DNA from: Sporisorium sorghi
Lineage: Eukaryota; Basidiomycota; Ustilaginomycetes; Ustilaginales; Ustilaginaceae
Assembly: GCA_023212695.1 (NCBI GenBank)
Contig: JALCCG010000116.1
Location: 1-63,363 of the forward strand
Reading direction: 5' to 3'
Length of the DNA: 63,363 nucleotides
Each line of letters opens with the position of its first letter. Within the stretch, counting starts at the first letter, position 1. Shown piece by piece: positions 32,306 to 41,470 of this stretch. The position numbers and the translations under genes are program-made. Under the pieces are notes generated by a model. It searched no databases, was not told the DNA's origin, and was given only the letters and a program-made list of their open reading frames with translations.

Positions 32306-35300
32306 ATGGCCGACCACCGCAATGCACCCGCAGAGACCATCACCGTCACCTATGCGGCATCACAGGCTCTGCTCGCTGCTCCCCTCACTCCACATTTCAT
32401 ACACCTCCTCAAAGAGCAGCTTCCGCTTCGCAACCTCCATTGGCGTCCAAGCCAGTCAACGCTCGATGCCGTCGCTGCACGCGCTGCTCAGCAGGGCAAG
32501 TCCACCTACGCCTCTTCCTCCGTCGTCCCGGGCTCGACGATCCGCACAATACAGACGCTCGATGTATCCTTGAAGCCGCTCACGGACGAGATTCGTCGCT
32601 GGAGAGGCGACCCTGGCTACTTTGAACAGCCTGCAGCAGCAGGACTTCTCGATCGACCCTTTGTTCACCTCTACCTCGTGGTGTGCGAGGACAGCGAGCA
32701 CTACCGCACCACCGTACGCAATGAGATCCGCTCGTGGATCAGCAGTCTCTCCTTCTTTCATGCCAAGCAGGCAGCGGCACCAGCGTCGCATGCAGCTTCG
32801 TCCGTCGGCACACCCACGCTCGCGTCGTCCTCTAGGACCTCGCTTGCACTCGGCTCGCTTCGCTCGGCAACCCCACCTGTGCGTTCCGACACGCCGCCCA
32901 CCGCTGCGGCTACAAGCTCTGGTCCCAATACGCCCACCAACCAAGGTGCACCCTCCAAACCCAGCGTCAGTGCGTCTGCACCAACGGGTCCCACCGAGCC
33001 AGAATACCTCATTGTGCTCATCACCCCACCCGAAGGCGCGGGCATCTCTGGCCTTGCTGGTCCGGGCGCTGCGAATGCAGATGCCAAGTCCGGCATGAGT
33101 CGCTTCATGACCAAGTCCAAGGGTAATGTGCTCGAAAAAGCTCGCGCCGACTTCAATACTTGCAAGAAGGAGCATGTCGTGCAACTCTCACGCCTGCCAC
33201 CTGTTCCCGCTGCTCCGCTCGGCAGATCGGGCCTGCACTCGATGGATCCCACCATCTGGGCCGAGCTGCTCACCAAGATGCGCGAAGCCGCCTCGTCGAC
33301 GTTTACCACCACCATCGAAGCACAGGAGCAGGAGATCGCGCGCTGCGGCGTCACTCGCGGTCAGCAGGGATGGGACTTTTGCAGCTACTTTCTCGCCAAG
33401 GACTCGTTGGCACGCACACTCGAAGCTGTTGGACTCAAGGACGATGCCGTGGGTCAGTACGAGGATCTTGAGATCGTCTTTGCGCAGGCTATGCAGAGCG
33501 GCGCTGTCGCCTTTGCTCCCGCGGGCGGAGGCGATCCCAACGACGACTCGCTGCCGCTCTTGGACACCACCAAGAAGCCGTACGCCGATCTGATCAGACG
33601 ACGCGAGATCTCGCTGTTTGACTTTCGCTGCTATCTCTTTGCTCGCAAGTCGGCGCTGCTGGGGAAGATGGGCAGAGTGGCTGCGGTCATGCGCGAGGCC
33701 CCTCTATTTATCAGCGCCGTGGGACGGATGCTTAGACGCAACAAGCGACTCAGTAGTCAGTGGATCGAGTCTTGGATCTTTTCTGCTGCTCTCGACGTCG
33801 TCGAGCAGTGCCAGGCGTGGCTCATCCAACGTGGTGGCCAGTCATCTACATCGACTGATGACCAACTCAGCCCAGCGTTCCACTCAAACAAATCCGAGCT
33901 GCTTGATGTGGCTCGACGCCAGCTCGACCGCATCGGAGTCGAAGCTGGACATCTTCCGGCGACGGAGCCGTTTGCGTTTGCCGCAACAGGGGACGATGCA
34001 GCTGATAGCTCTGCGGGTCTGCAGTCAAAGGAGCGTGATCTGCCTCCACCCCCAGACAAGGCTGCCGATAGTCCCGTCGAGGGCCTGGGTGCAGCGGTGG
34101 TGCTCGACCAGAAGCGAGGTACCTCTCGGCCCGAACTGCAGCAAGCCGTCAAGTCTCGCGAGCACTTTGACTCGCACTACCTCGCACTCTGCGAGCGCAT
34201 CCGCACAGGATGGGAGGTATCCTCACGTACACGCGACGCTTTGCACATCCAGACCGTCATCGCGACGCTCCACTATCTGCGCGGCAAATACCAGCTCGCG
34301 TACGACAGCCTGCTCGTGCTCACCGACGCCTACGCCAGTGCTAAATTCACCGCGCTCGAGCAACACTCGCTGGCAATGCAGCTCGAGTGCCATGCGCAGC
34401 TCAACAAGCCCAAGGACCGGGCGTGGATTGCGGCTGCGTTGGCTGCGTTGAAAGTCGGCGTGCAGGCGGCGGGCTCGAGTTGCAGCGTCGATGCCGACGC
34501 GGCACGCTGGACCGAGCCCACTCATCTGTGCGAGCAGCTGCGCGCCGTTTCGACAGCGTTGGGCAAAGAGGTGCCCGTCAGCGGGTTTCCCTTGTTTTCC
34601 ATCACCATATCGCAGTCCTGCGCCAAGCTAGCTGAAACGGAAGACGGCTCGTTGCTGCGCGTGGACGTCACGTCGATGCTTCCGTGCGTGCAGGTCGTCG
34701 AAGACGTACGTGTCTGCCTGATCACCGGCGGTGGGGAGACGCTGTGGTTCACATCATTCCAAATCGAGCTCACACCAGGCACGACGAGCGTGGAGCTGTT
34801 CTGCCCACACCCAGCCCACGGCGTGTATATAGTGGATGTGACGCAGATCCGCATGGCGCGGCTCATTTTCCAGTACGAGCATGGGTCTGCTGCGTCCGGG
34901 GTGGAGCCGGTAATTGTGCGCGTGCCCAAGGACGGTGCTGCGCCGAGCGTGGCTGTTGGTCTTCCGCAGCGCATTGATTTGGACCAGCCGAGGGCGATCG
35001 AGGTGACGGTGCGCGCGGGTCGGAATGACATTGAGGTGGCAGAGTTCAGCGTGTGCGCTGCTGCTGATGGAGCTGCGTTGGTCGGGTACGAAGGTGCGAG
35101 GCTTGCGGGCAGTGCAGAGGCCGATGGCGCGACTCGCATCGAGCACGGCTCAACCGCTTCAGTGACACTCAAACACCTTCGCAGAAACGGACAGGCGGTA
35201 GTCGTGCTGCCGCTTGCGCAACTACCCGAATCCGGCCTGCTCGACGCCGTCATCATTCTCACATACACCACCACCCCATCCTCCGCGAACGAGCGCCACA

Positions 35301-36544
35301 CCGCGGGCAAGAAACGCACGCTCAAAGCCCGCATGCAGCTCAAGACAGCGCTGCCACTCGGCGTGAACGTGCAAGACTTCTTCCGCAGCGCGTGTCTGCT
35401 GTCCAAGTTCACCATCACGGCGGGCGGCGGCGGGAGCATCCGGCTGCAACCTGTGCGTATGGTGCACGACGATGGTGGCGAAGCGTACGCGATCGAGTCG
35501 TGCAGCTCGCAGCGAGAGGCGACCGTGACGCCGCGGCAGCCGGCGACGTATGTGTTTCGTATCGCGCCTCGTGCCGACCGGGCTGGTGGGGAGGCGCGGT
35601 TGAGGCTGGTGGTGCGGTATCGTGCGCTGCAGGAGGACGCGGTGTGCGCGGCGGTGCGTGTGTTGGACGGCGTGATCGATGGGAGGGCGGTGGAGGGGCT
35701 GGAGCGGGATACGGCGGGGCGCAAGCTGCTGCAGGATGCGCTGGTGGCGTATGTGCGCGAGCGGCTGGATCTGCCGGCGTTCTCGATCACCGGCCAGGTC
35801 AAGACGGGTGGTGGGGTGGACAAGGCGTGGTGGCGGGCGGAGCGGAGGGGGTGGGGCCAGTGTGGGCTCGGGCTGGAGCAGGTGCTGGATATCGTGCGTT
35901 CTGCGCTCGATGCCATCGCGACTGGCATCGAAGCAGTAGAAAAGGAGGGGGAGGAGGTGTGGCAGACGCTCACAATCCCCGTCGACGTGCCGCGCATCGA
36001 CTACGTCAACGCCGTCACGCTCCACCTCGGCTCCGCCACCACCGACCTCGCTGCTGTCGATTCCGCAATCGAGCCGGCCAACATCGTCGTCGGCCAGCCC
36101 GTCGAGCTGAGCGTGCGCATCCACACGTCCACCCTGTGGTCCCTCTCGAAGGAAAAAGAGGAGCAGGCGATGCTGTACGATCTCGCGCCGGATTTTGACA
36201 CGTGGCTCGTCGACGGACCCAAGCGCGGCTCTTTCGGGGTACACGGAGAAGAGACGCAGCACAGCTTCAGCGTGACGCTCGTGCCGCTGCGCGTCGGGGT
36301 GTGCGCGCTGCCGTCCGTGCACGTGCGGCTGTTCGCGACAGAAGGGGAGGAGGAGGTGAGGAGGAGGACAGTGGAGACGTACACGACTAATGCGGCGCAC
36401 AGGGTGACCGTGGTGCCCGCGCGAGGGGTGAGGGCGTTCTGGGTGCCGCAGGCGCAGTGGAGCGTAGCGGGCGACAGGGACAGCTGGAGGAGTGCGAATG
36501 GTGTGAGGTCAACGTGGCAGAGTCAGTCGCTCCACGCTGGTTGA
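32306..36544 (+). CDS. TRS130: TRAPP II complex subunit Trs130 / TRAPPC10
   Basis: A 1412-residue subunit of the TRAPP II tethering complex, which activates Rab GTPases in late-Golgi and endosomal traffic. Recognisable family segments include YLIVLITPPEG, the block SRFMTKSKGNVLEKARADFN with the following KKEHVVQLSRLPP, WAELLTKMREAASSTF, and the repeat-like helical region GWDFCSYFLAKDSLARTLEAVGLKDDAVGQYEDLEIVFAQ split over about residues 340-400. The C-terminal third is beta-rich, as in Trs130 (VQDFFRSACLLSKFTI). A Ser/Pro-rich linker lies at about 150-230. The frame opens at 32147, but the ATG at 32306 in CACCATGGC context gives a natural N-terminus and is chosen. It converges on DNA ligase I, 125 bp away. 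Confidence 0.9.
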   Translation: MADHRNAPAETITVTYAASQALLAAPLTPHFIHLLKEQLPLRNLHWRPSQSTLDAVAARAAQQGKSTYASSSVVPGSTIRTIQTLDVSLKPLTDEIRRWRGDPGYFEQPAAAGLLDRPFVHLYLVVCEDSEHYRTTVRNEIRSWISSLSFFHAKQAAAPASHAASSVGTPTLASSSRTSLALGSLRSATPPVRSDTPPTAAATSSGPNTPTNQGAPSKPSVSASAPTGPTEPEYLIVLITPPEGAGISGLAGPGAANADAKSGMSRFMTKSKGNVLEKARADFNTCKKEHVVQLSRLPPVPAAPLGRSGLHSMDPTIWAELLTKMREAASSTFTTTIEAQEQEIARCGVTRGQQGWDFCSYFLAKDSLARTLEAVGLKDDAVGQYEDLEIVFAQAMQSGAVAFAPAGGGDPNDDSLPLLDTTKKPYADLIRRREISLFDFRCYLFARKSALLGKMGRVAAVMREAPLFISAVGRMLRRNKRLSSQWIESWIFSAALDVVEQCQAWLIQRGGQSSTSTDDQLSPAFHSNKSELLDVARRQLDRIGVEAGHLPATEPFAFAATGDDAADSSAGLQSKERDLPPPPDKAADSPVEGLGAAVVLDQKRGTSRPELQQAVKSREHFDSHYLALCERIRTGWEVSSRTRDALHIQTVIATLHYLRGKYQLAYDSLLVLTDAYASAKFTALEQHSLAMQLECHAQLNKPKDRAWIAAALAALKVGVQAAGSSCSVDADAARWTEPTHLCEQLRAVSTALGKEVPVSGFPLFSITISQSCAKLAETEDGSLLRVDVTSMLPCVQVVEDVRVCLITGGGETLWFTSFQIELTPGTTSVELFCPHPAHGVYIVDVTQIRMARLIFQYEHGSAASGVEPVIVRVPKDGAAPSVAVGLPQRIDLDQPRAIEVTVRAGRNDIEVAEFSVCAAADGAALVGYEGARLAGSAEADGATRIEHGSTASVTLKHLRRNGQAVVVLPLAQLPESGLLDAVIILTYTTTPSSANERHTAGKKRTLKARMQLKTALPLGVNVQDFFRSACLLSKFTITAGGGGSIRLQPVRMVHDDGGEAYAIESCSSQREATVTPRQPATYVFRIAPRADRAGGEARLRLVVRYRALQEDAVCAAVRVLDGVIDGRAVEGLERDTAGRKLLQDALVAYVRERLDLPAFSITGQVKTGGGVDKAWWRAERRGWGQCGLGLEQVLDIVRSALDAIATGIEAVEKEGEEVWQTLTIPVDVPRIDYVNAVTLHLGSATTDLAAVDSAIEPANIVVGQPVELSVRIHTSTLWSLSKEKEEQAMLYDLAPDFDTWLVDGPKRGSFGVHGEETQHSFSVTLVPLRVGVCALPSVHVRLFATEGEEEVRRRTVETYTTNAAHRVTVVPARGVRAFWVPQAQWSVAGDRDSWRSANGVRSTWQSQSLHAG

Positions 36545-36618
36545 TCGAGCTCAATCCTCGAAATCACCACGGTCGAAAGTGGAAGCGTACGATTGCGTTC
36601 TCTGCATTGCGATTCCCA

Positions 36619-36648
36619 TGTGTGCGTGTGTGTGTGTGTGTGTGTGTG
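36619..36648. repeat. (GT)n dinucleotide repeat between convergent genes
   Basis: About 30 bases of TG repeat with single interruptions lie in the 125-bp gap between the stop codons of TRS130 and the DNA ligase gene, probably in one or both 3' untranslated regions. Confidence 0.85.
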
Positions 36649-36669
36649 CGGGTGCTGAGAATGAGTGTC

Positions 36670-39213
36670 CTACCAAAACCCATCGTCGTCATCGCCCCCA
36701 CCGCCTTTACTCTTACTGCTATTCACCACCTGCGACCTGTACATGGCCTCGATCTGTTCCGGGCTCGTGCTCTCCTCGGCCGTCTTGTCGTCCCTCACCC
36801 TGATAAACCTGGGAAACCTCAGACTCACCCCGCGCTGCTCGATCAGCCCCTTCGCAGCCGTATACACCGGGCTCAGACTCAGATCCGCCGTCAGCACCTC
36901 CCACACCACCTTGGCCTCAAAGTAAACATCGGGCTTCGCCTCCCCGACGTCGTAGTATCCCTTCTTCCCACTAATTTCGAGCTGCTTGAGCGTGGCGTAG
37001 TGCGCCTCGAGATCTTGCTCCGTGAAACCCGTACCGATCTTGCAGATCGTCTGGTAGGTTTCGGAATCGGCGTCGTAGCAGGCGAGGAGGAAGGCGCCGT
37101 ACACGTTGGTGCGCTTGCCCTTGCCGTAGTAGCCGCCGATGACGACGAGGTCGAGCGAATCACCCGTCCCTGCAAGGTAGTCCTTTTTCAGCTTGAGCCA
37201 GTTCATGGACCGGCGCGAGGGCTCGTAGGTGGAATCCGCACCAGAGAGCATTTTCACCATCAGACCCTCGCAGCCTTCTTTGACGGATTTGTCCAGGAAC
37301 ACCGAGATCTCCTCGACAGAGGTGCAGTCCTCGGAGCGGGCGTAGTCGAACTCGTCCGCTACGGGGTGGAAGTGCTGCTGCAGGAGCGCACGGCGCTCGG
37401 ATAGGGGCAGAGAGAGGAGAGGTTCGCCGTTCAGGTAGAGCAGGTCGAACGCGAAGAGCTTGACTTTGATCTTGATGTCTTCCGCTTTGACGTCTTTGCG
37501 TTTGCGCCGGGAGAGTTCTTGGAAGGGGAGCAGCTTCGCTGGCACCTCCACGCCTGTCTCTGGGTTGACTTCGGCTTTCTTCCACGCCGCCGCCTCGGCG
37601 TCTAGCACGAACGATTTAACGGAAGCGTTGATGCACCGCGGAATCTGCTCGACCAGGTCTGGGTATTTGACCGACATGTTTTCCGAGTTGCGCGAGAACA
37701 CGGCGAGCTTGCCATCGGGAAGCAGGTGTACTTGGGCACGCTCGCCGTCGTACTTGTACTCGCACGTGAACGGCTTGCCCTCGAAGCGGTCGAGCACTTC
37801 GGAAATTGCTTTTGTCGGTTTGGCCAGCATGGGTTTGAGCGGCACTCCGGGCGTCAGCTTGCACTCGGCCCGCAGACCTTCGACGCCGCCCTTGAGCAGC
37901 GCGGGGACGACAAGGTCGTAGGAAGGCAGCTCGGAGTAGACCGCTTTCACGAGCTCGGTGCCGTCCTCGAGCTGCTTGGCGAGCGATTCTTGAGATAACT
38001 TCGAGATGTTCTTGCCGAGTCGCGAAATAACGACGGCGCGGGCGAGCGAGACGAGCACAGAACGCTCTGCAAGGCCGATGCGCAGCTTGCCCTCGAGCGA
38101 GCGGATGAGGAACTTGGGCTCCTCGCCCTGGCACGACGCGAGCAATTTCTTGATCACGCCGATCTTGCGGTCCTGCGACTTGTTGCCGCTCACCACGGCG
38201 ATCTCCTTGAGCTGCTTGAACACTTGCGGCACCTTGAGGCTGGACACTTTGAACATGGTCGGCTGGTTTTTCTTGGAATTGAGCGCGACCAGCCCGAGAT
38301 CGCCCTGCGCTTCGAGGTCCTTCTTGATGCGCGCCACTTCGCGACCCGTCGACTGAGCGATGGCTTTGATGAGCAGCGACTCGCCGATGCCTAGTTCGAG
38401 CCCTTCGTAGTCCGGGCAGAGTCGGTTGATGCATAGGTAGACCACTTGGAGCAGGTTGTCCGGCGACCGCTTGATGACGCGCACGAGGAACTGCGTGAGG
38501 ATCTCGGTGATCTCGAGTCGCTTGGTGGTGGCTTGGATGTCTGCAAAGGTGGAAGCCAGAGCGGCGTAGGGCACGGGCTCGCCTTCCTTCCACGTTACTT
38601 TTCCTTCTTTGACTTCAGACGGCTTCTGGAAGATGGCAGCGAGCTTCTTGGCGCCCTTTTGCTCTTCTTCTTCGATCGCCTTTTCTTCTGCTTCCACGTC
38701 GTCCTCTTCTTTGTCGTCGGCGGGGATGTGCTCGCTGCCAGTGTCAGAGTCGGTGTCCGTTGCCGCTTCTTTTGCTGGTGCGGCAACCTTGTTGGCGGCG
38801 ACACTCGTCTTTGGTGTTGGCTTGGCCAAGATGGAAGCGACTTTGCTGGTGGATGGCGCAGCCGATGCTGCCGATGCTGGAGTCAGGGCCGGTTCATCGT
38901 CGTCCTCGTCGTCGGACTCGATGATGCGGCGCTTCTTTCTCTGTGGAGCTACCGTGTCGGTCGATGCGTTGTTCGTCGTGCCGTTGCTGGTAGTGGACGC
39001 CTCTCGCTTCGACGAAGAGGAGACAGCCGGCTCAGCATCCACTGCAGCAGATGGCTCGTTGGCTGAAGACGGCTTCGGAGCTGCCTTGGGCGGTTTCGGC
39101 GCGAAAGCCGACTTGATATCTTGCTGACGAGACTTTGTTGACGACGGAGCGGCACTTCCGTTGCTATTCGGACTGCCGCCAAAGAACTTGGCCAGCTTCG
39201 GCTGTTTCGTCAT
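36670..39213 (-). CDS. CDC9: DNA ligase I (ATP-dependent replicative ligase)
   Basis: Seals Okazaki fragments and repair nicks. The 847-residue product begins with a textbook PCNA-interacting box, QPKLAKFF at residues 4-11. An acidic, Ser/Ala-rich linker follows. The DNA-binding domain precedes the catalytic core. Motif I is EYKYDGERAQVH with the adenylated lysine near residue 487. The C-terminus RFPRFIRVRDDKTAEE is the conserved ligase I ending. The ATG at 39213 is chosen because it places the PIP box at the N-terminus. The same frame stays open upstream to another ATG at 39426, adding 71 residues rich in Arg and poor in acidic residues. In yeast CDC9 the upstream ATG makes the mitochondrial form, so dual targeting is plausible here. 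Confidence 0.95.
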   Translation of the reverse strand: MTKQPKLAKFFGGSPNSNGSAAPSSTKSRQQDIKSAFAPKPPKAAPKPSSANEPSAAVDAEPAVSSSSKREASTTSNGTTNNASTDTVAPQRKKRRIIESDDEDDDEPALTPASAASAAPSTSKVASILAKPTPKTSVAANKVAAPAKEAATDTDSDTGSEHIPADDKEEDDVEAEEKAIEEEEQKGAKKLAAIFQKPSEVKEGKVTWKEGEPVPYAALASTFADIQATTKRLEITEILTQFLVRVIKRSPDNLLQVVYLCINRLCPDYEGLELGIGESLLIKAIAQSTGREVARIKKDLEAQGDLGLVALNSKKNQPTMFKVSSLKVPQVFKQLKEIAVVSGNKSQDRKIGVIKKLLASCQGEEPKFLIRSLEGKLRIGLAERSVLVSLARAVVISRLGKNISKLSQESLAKQLEDGTELVKAVYSELPSYDLVVPALLKGGVEGLRAECKLTPGVPLKPMLAKPTKAISEVLDRFEGKPFTCEYKYDGERAQVHLLPDGKLAVFSRNSENMSVKYPDLVEQIPRCINASVKSFVLDAEAAAWKKAEVNPETGVEVPAKLLPFQELSRRKRKDVKAEDIKIKVKLFAFDLLYLNGEPLLSLPLSERRALLQQHFHPVADEFDYARSEDCTSVEEISVFLDKSVKEGCEGLMVKMLSGADSTYEPSRRSMNWLKLKKDYLAGTGDSLDLVVIGGYYGKGKRTNVYGAFLLACYDADSETYQTICKIGTGFTEQDLEAHYATLKQLEISGKKGYYDVGEAKPDVYFEAKVVWEVLTADLSLSPVYTAAKGLIEQRGVSLRFPRFIRVRDDKTAEESTSPEQIEAMYRSQVVNSSKSKGGGGDDDDGFW

Positions 39214-39604
39214 CGTAGAGGTGGATGTGGCGTGGGAATGCAAAGCGATGATGAGGATGAGGAGAATGGCAGCATTGGTGAAGGACCCTGCTGAGCTGAC
39301 TGACACACACTCGCGTGCAACACTGCGCACTTTGCTCACAGCGCGCGTCACAAGAATTTCTCGAGAGGCGCGTGTCCATTTACGCCATGCCACAGCTTCT
39401 TGACGCGCTCTTCCAACACAAAGCATGGCCTTCGACAACTCTACCTCAAAGACGAGCAACCGATGCGAGTCACTGAATGGCAAAGACGAAGACAGCAATG
39501 GCTGCGGACGACACTGCCATCATATCGCAAGAAAGATCGGTTTGTGATCGTCATCTCCTATTTTCAGAATTGAGAGGGAAAAATGCAAAAAAAATAAATA
39601 AAAA
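39214..39604. other. DNA ligase I upstream region with in-frame extension
   Basis: Bases 39214-39426 form an open in-frame ATG extension of the ligase gene. Beyond it the sequence is unremarkable except for a short A-rich stretch (39584-39604). The tRNA gene follows directly. Confidence 0.55.
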
Positions 39605-39731
39605 CGACACCAACAGGATTTGAACCTGTGCTCCCAGAGGGAATAGCATATTCTTTGCTGAGTGGGGAAGAACTTCCCCTCGAAGTGTTAATAGTTCGAG
39701 TGCCACGCGATAACCACTCCGCCATAGTGCC
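39605..39731 (-). tRNA. tRNA-Ser(CGA) with a 45-nt intron
   Basis: On the minus strand the gene folds as a class II tRNA. A 7-bp acceptor stem pairs GGCACTA with TGGTGTC, with discriminator G. D stem is GCG/CGC. Anticodon stem is TGGCA/TGCTA, with loop CT-CGA-A and anticodon at 39698-39696. The long variable arm is TCCC/GGGA, and the T arm is ACAGG-TTCAAAT-CCTGT. The intron (39694-39650) begins one base after the anticodon, as expected. It contains TTCGAG, complementary to the CTCGAA of the anticodon loop, which would form the usual pre-tRNA helix. Overall sequence resembles yeast tRNA-Ser(CGA), also intron-containing. It reads UCG codons. Confidence 0.95.
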
Positions 39732-40494
39732 ATGAGATGTCTAAGCGGGGTGGTGGCACGCATTATAAACAGTGGGCAAACTGAAGATGGTGGGGCATCA
39801 TCGGTCGTGGCTTTTTGACCGTTGTGGGAGAAATGACCGGTTGAGTTCATCTTGGCATCTGTCCGGATTCGTGTCCCGAGAGTCAGTGGGGCTGGTCTGT
39901 ACTCAGGAGGCTTGGTGCAACCACCTGCAACCAGCTTCACATGAACTGTGTGCTCGGCGAGATCGACTTCGGTTGCCCTTGCACCGAGGTAACTTGGACG
40001 GAAAGTGATCGCGCCATCATCTCGTCCATGGGAACGGAGGGACGGAGGGGATCACAGAAATTTTCACACTGGGCGTGGGAAGCTAGGGACTGTCAACGAC
40101 CGACTGTGAGAAGCTGAGACAGATGACCGTGTGAAGCCACGCCAAATGAGCCTGCGACTGCCGATGAAGTGACCCACGCCATCCTTTTGAAGTGACCCAC
40201 GCCATCCTTTTCGATAGCGATACTGTACACTACACGTAGAGCGCCAACGTCGCCGGTACTGGGAAAGGAAGCCGATGGGCGTGGGAATTGAGATCGACCA
40301 AGACAAGCCATGGACTTTGGTGTAACTCAGGCTCAACGAAGTTCGCACGCCTCGTTCTTGGAATCAATGTGGACCATCTGTCCAAGCTTGTGTCGAGCTT
40401 GCCTTTATCAAGTCAACGCCCTTCCAAGCTCGGGAAAGCTGGAAGACAAGAGGATGTGTGCGCTTTCCGCTGTCAAACTCAGAGATCGTGAAGG
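39732..40494. other. Intergenic between tRNA-Ser and the secreted-protein gene
   Basis: About 760 bp without a recognisable gene. It contains a perfect 23-bp tandem duplication (40165-40210) and GGAACGGAGGGACGGAGGGG-like purine repeats near 40031-40050. It ends at a TATA box for the downstream gene. Confidence 0.55.
40165..40210. repeat. Perfect 23-bp tandem duplication
   Basis: The unit tgaagtgacccacgccatcc plus ttt occurs twice head-to-tail without mismatch (40165-40187 and 40188-40210). It lies about 285 bp upstream of the TATA box of the secreted-protein gene. Confidence 0.9.
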
Positions 40495-40500
40495 TATATA
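40495..40500 (+). promoter_or_regulatory. TATA box of the secreted-protein gene
   Basis: TATATA followed by GAG lies 152 bp upstream of the ATG at 40652. Transcription would start about 30 bp later and leave a 5' leader near 120 nt. Strong TATA boxes are typical of regulated rather than housekeeping fungal genes. Confidence 0.6.
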
Positions 40501-40651
40501 GAGAGAGGCACGAGAGGCAGCCCCCTTGGCATCAAGTCCTCTCAATCATCCAATACCGCCCCCCTCGAAACCACTCTTGCATTTGCGCCTCAGGTCTACC
40601 TCATCGTCTTGTCCCTTATCTATCACTTTCTGCTGTTGCTACTCTCTCGCT

Positions 40652-41470
40652 ATGATGATCTGGTCCTGGATCATTGCCATCGCTGCCGTTGCCTTCCGTT
40701 GCGTGGTGTCGGCGCCTCCCGACGCGAACAATGTCGTCGACAATCATCGCCTCTTCTCTGGCAAGATGCCGCACCCTTCAGTGTTCGGACTGACTGGCTA
40801 CACGCTTCTGAGCGCTGTCAGCGATCATGCGGACCCAGACACGAAATGGTTCCCCGACATGGCCAACGCGGAAGGAACGGGATCGTTCGTCGACTACACG
40901 TGGCAGCTGCACGGCATCCCGAGCTACCTGTACACGGCACTCAAGCTGTCCAAAGCCGACCTGGAGCACAACAACTACCGTATCGTCCCGAGCCGCAGCG
41001 TCAAAGGCGACTCGGATGCCATCGGCAATGGGGCTTACAAAGTGGTGCGCACCGGTGGCCCTGCTCACACGCTGGAGAAGCGGCTCGAGTGTGGTGGCCA
41101 AGACCTGCCGCCTGCTCCTCCGTATTCGCCCGCACCGACCTGCCACGCGGACCACGCCGCTACGCTGGAAGACTGCGCTCCGCTGTTCTTCAAGATGAAG
41201 ATAGAGTGGCTGTACTGCCGCATGTACGACCAGAATGGCCGCGTGGGTGCCATGTATCACTCGTGCGCATTCGTCTCTCAGCGCGGACGCACCGCCAACA
41301 CGTGCATCGCGTATGCGACGATTGCTTGGAACGCCCTGCCGATCGTGAACAAGTGCTGGCCGCGAGGTGGACCCAATGCCTGTACGAGCTGGCACAGCGG
41401 TGTCATTGAGGGCACCGACGAGCGTCCCAAGACGTGTGCGTGCAACAACGAGAGCGCCGGCAAATGCTAG
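40652..41470 (+). CDS. Secreted cysteine-rich protein with Kex2 site, function unknown
   Basis: A 272-residue protein I do not recognise. It begins with a clear signal peptide (MMIWSWIIAIAAVAFRCVVSA, likely cleaved after Ala21). The following 120 residues contain no cysteine. A dibasic Lys-Arg at 143-144 (HTLEKR) is a Kex2-type site. After it come 128 residues with 11 cysteines (147, 164, 175, 189, 205, 218, 235, 244, 262, 264, 272), suggesting a disulfide-rich mature domain released in the Golgi. One N-glycosylation sequon, NES, starts at 266. There is no membrane anchor or GPI signal. The open frame extends to 40526, but that codon is TTG; 40652 is the first ATG, with a second directly after. 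In a smut fungus this architecture is typical of candidate effectors, which is an inference. Confidence 0.8.
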   Translation: MMIWSWIIAIAAVAFRCVVSAPPDANNVVDNHRLFSGKMPHPSVFGLTGYTLLSAVSDHADPDTKWFPDMANAEGTGSFVDYTWQLHGIPSYLYTALKLSKADLEHNNYRIVPSRSVKGDSDAIGNGAYKVVRTGGPAHTLEKRLECGGQDLPPAPPYSPAPTCHADHAATLEDCAPLFFKMKIEWLYCRMYDQNGRVGAMYHSCAFVSQRGRTANTCIAYATIAWNALPIVNKCWPRGGPNACTSWHSGVIEGTDERPKTCACNNESAGKC

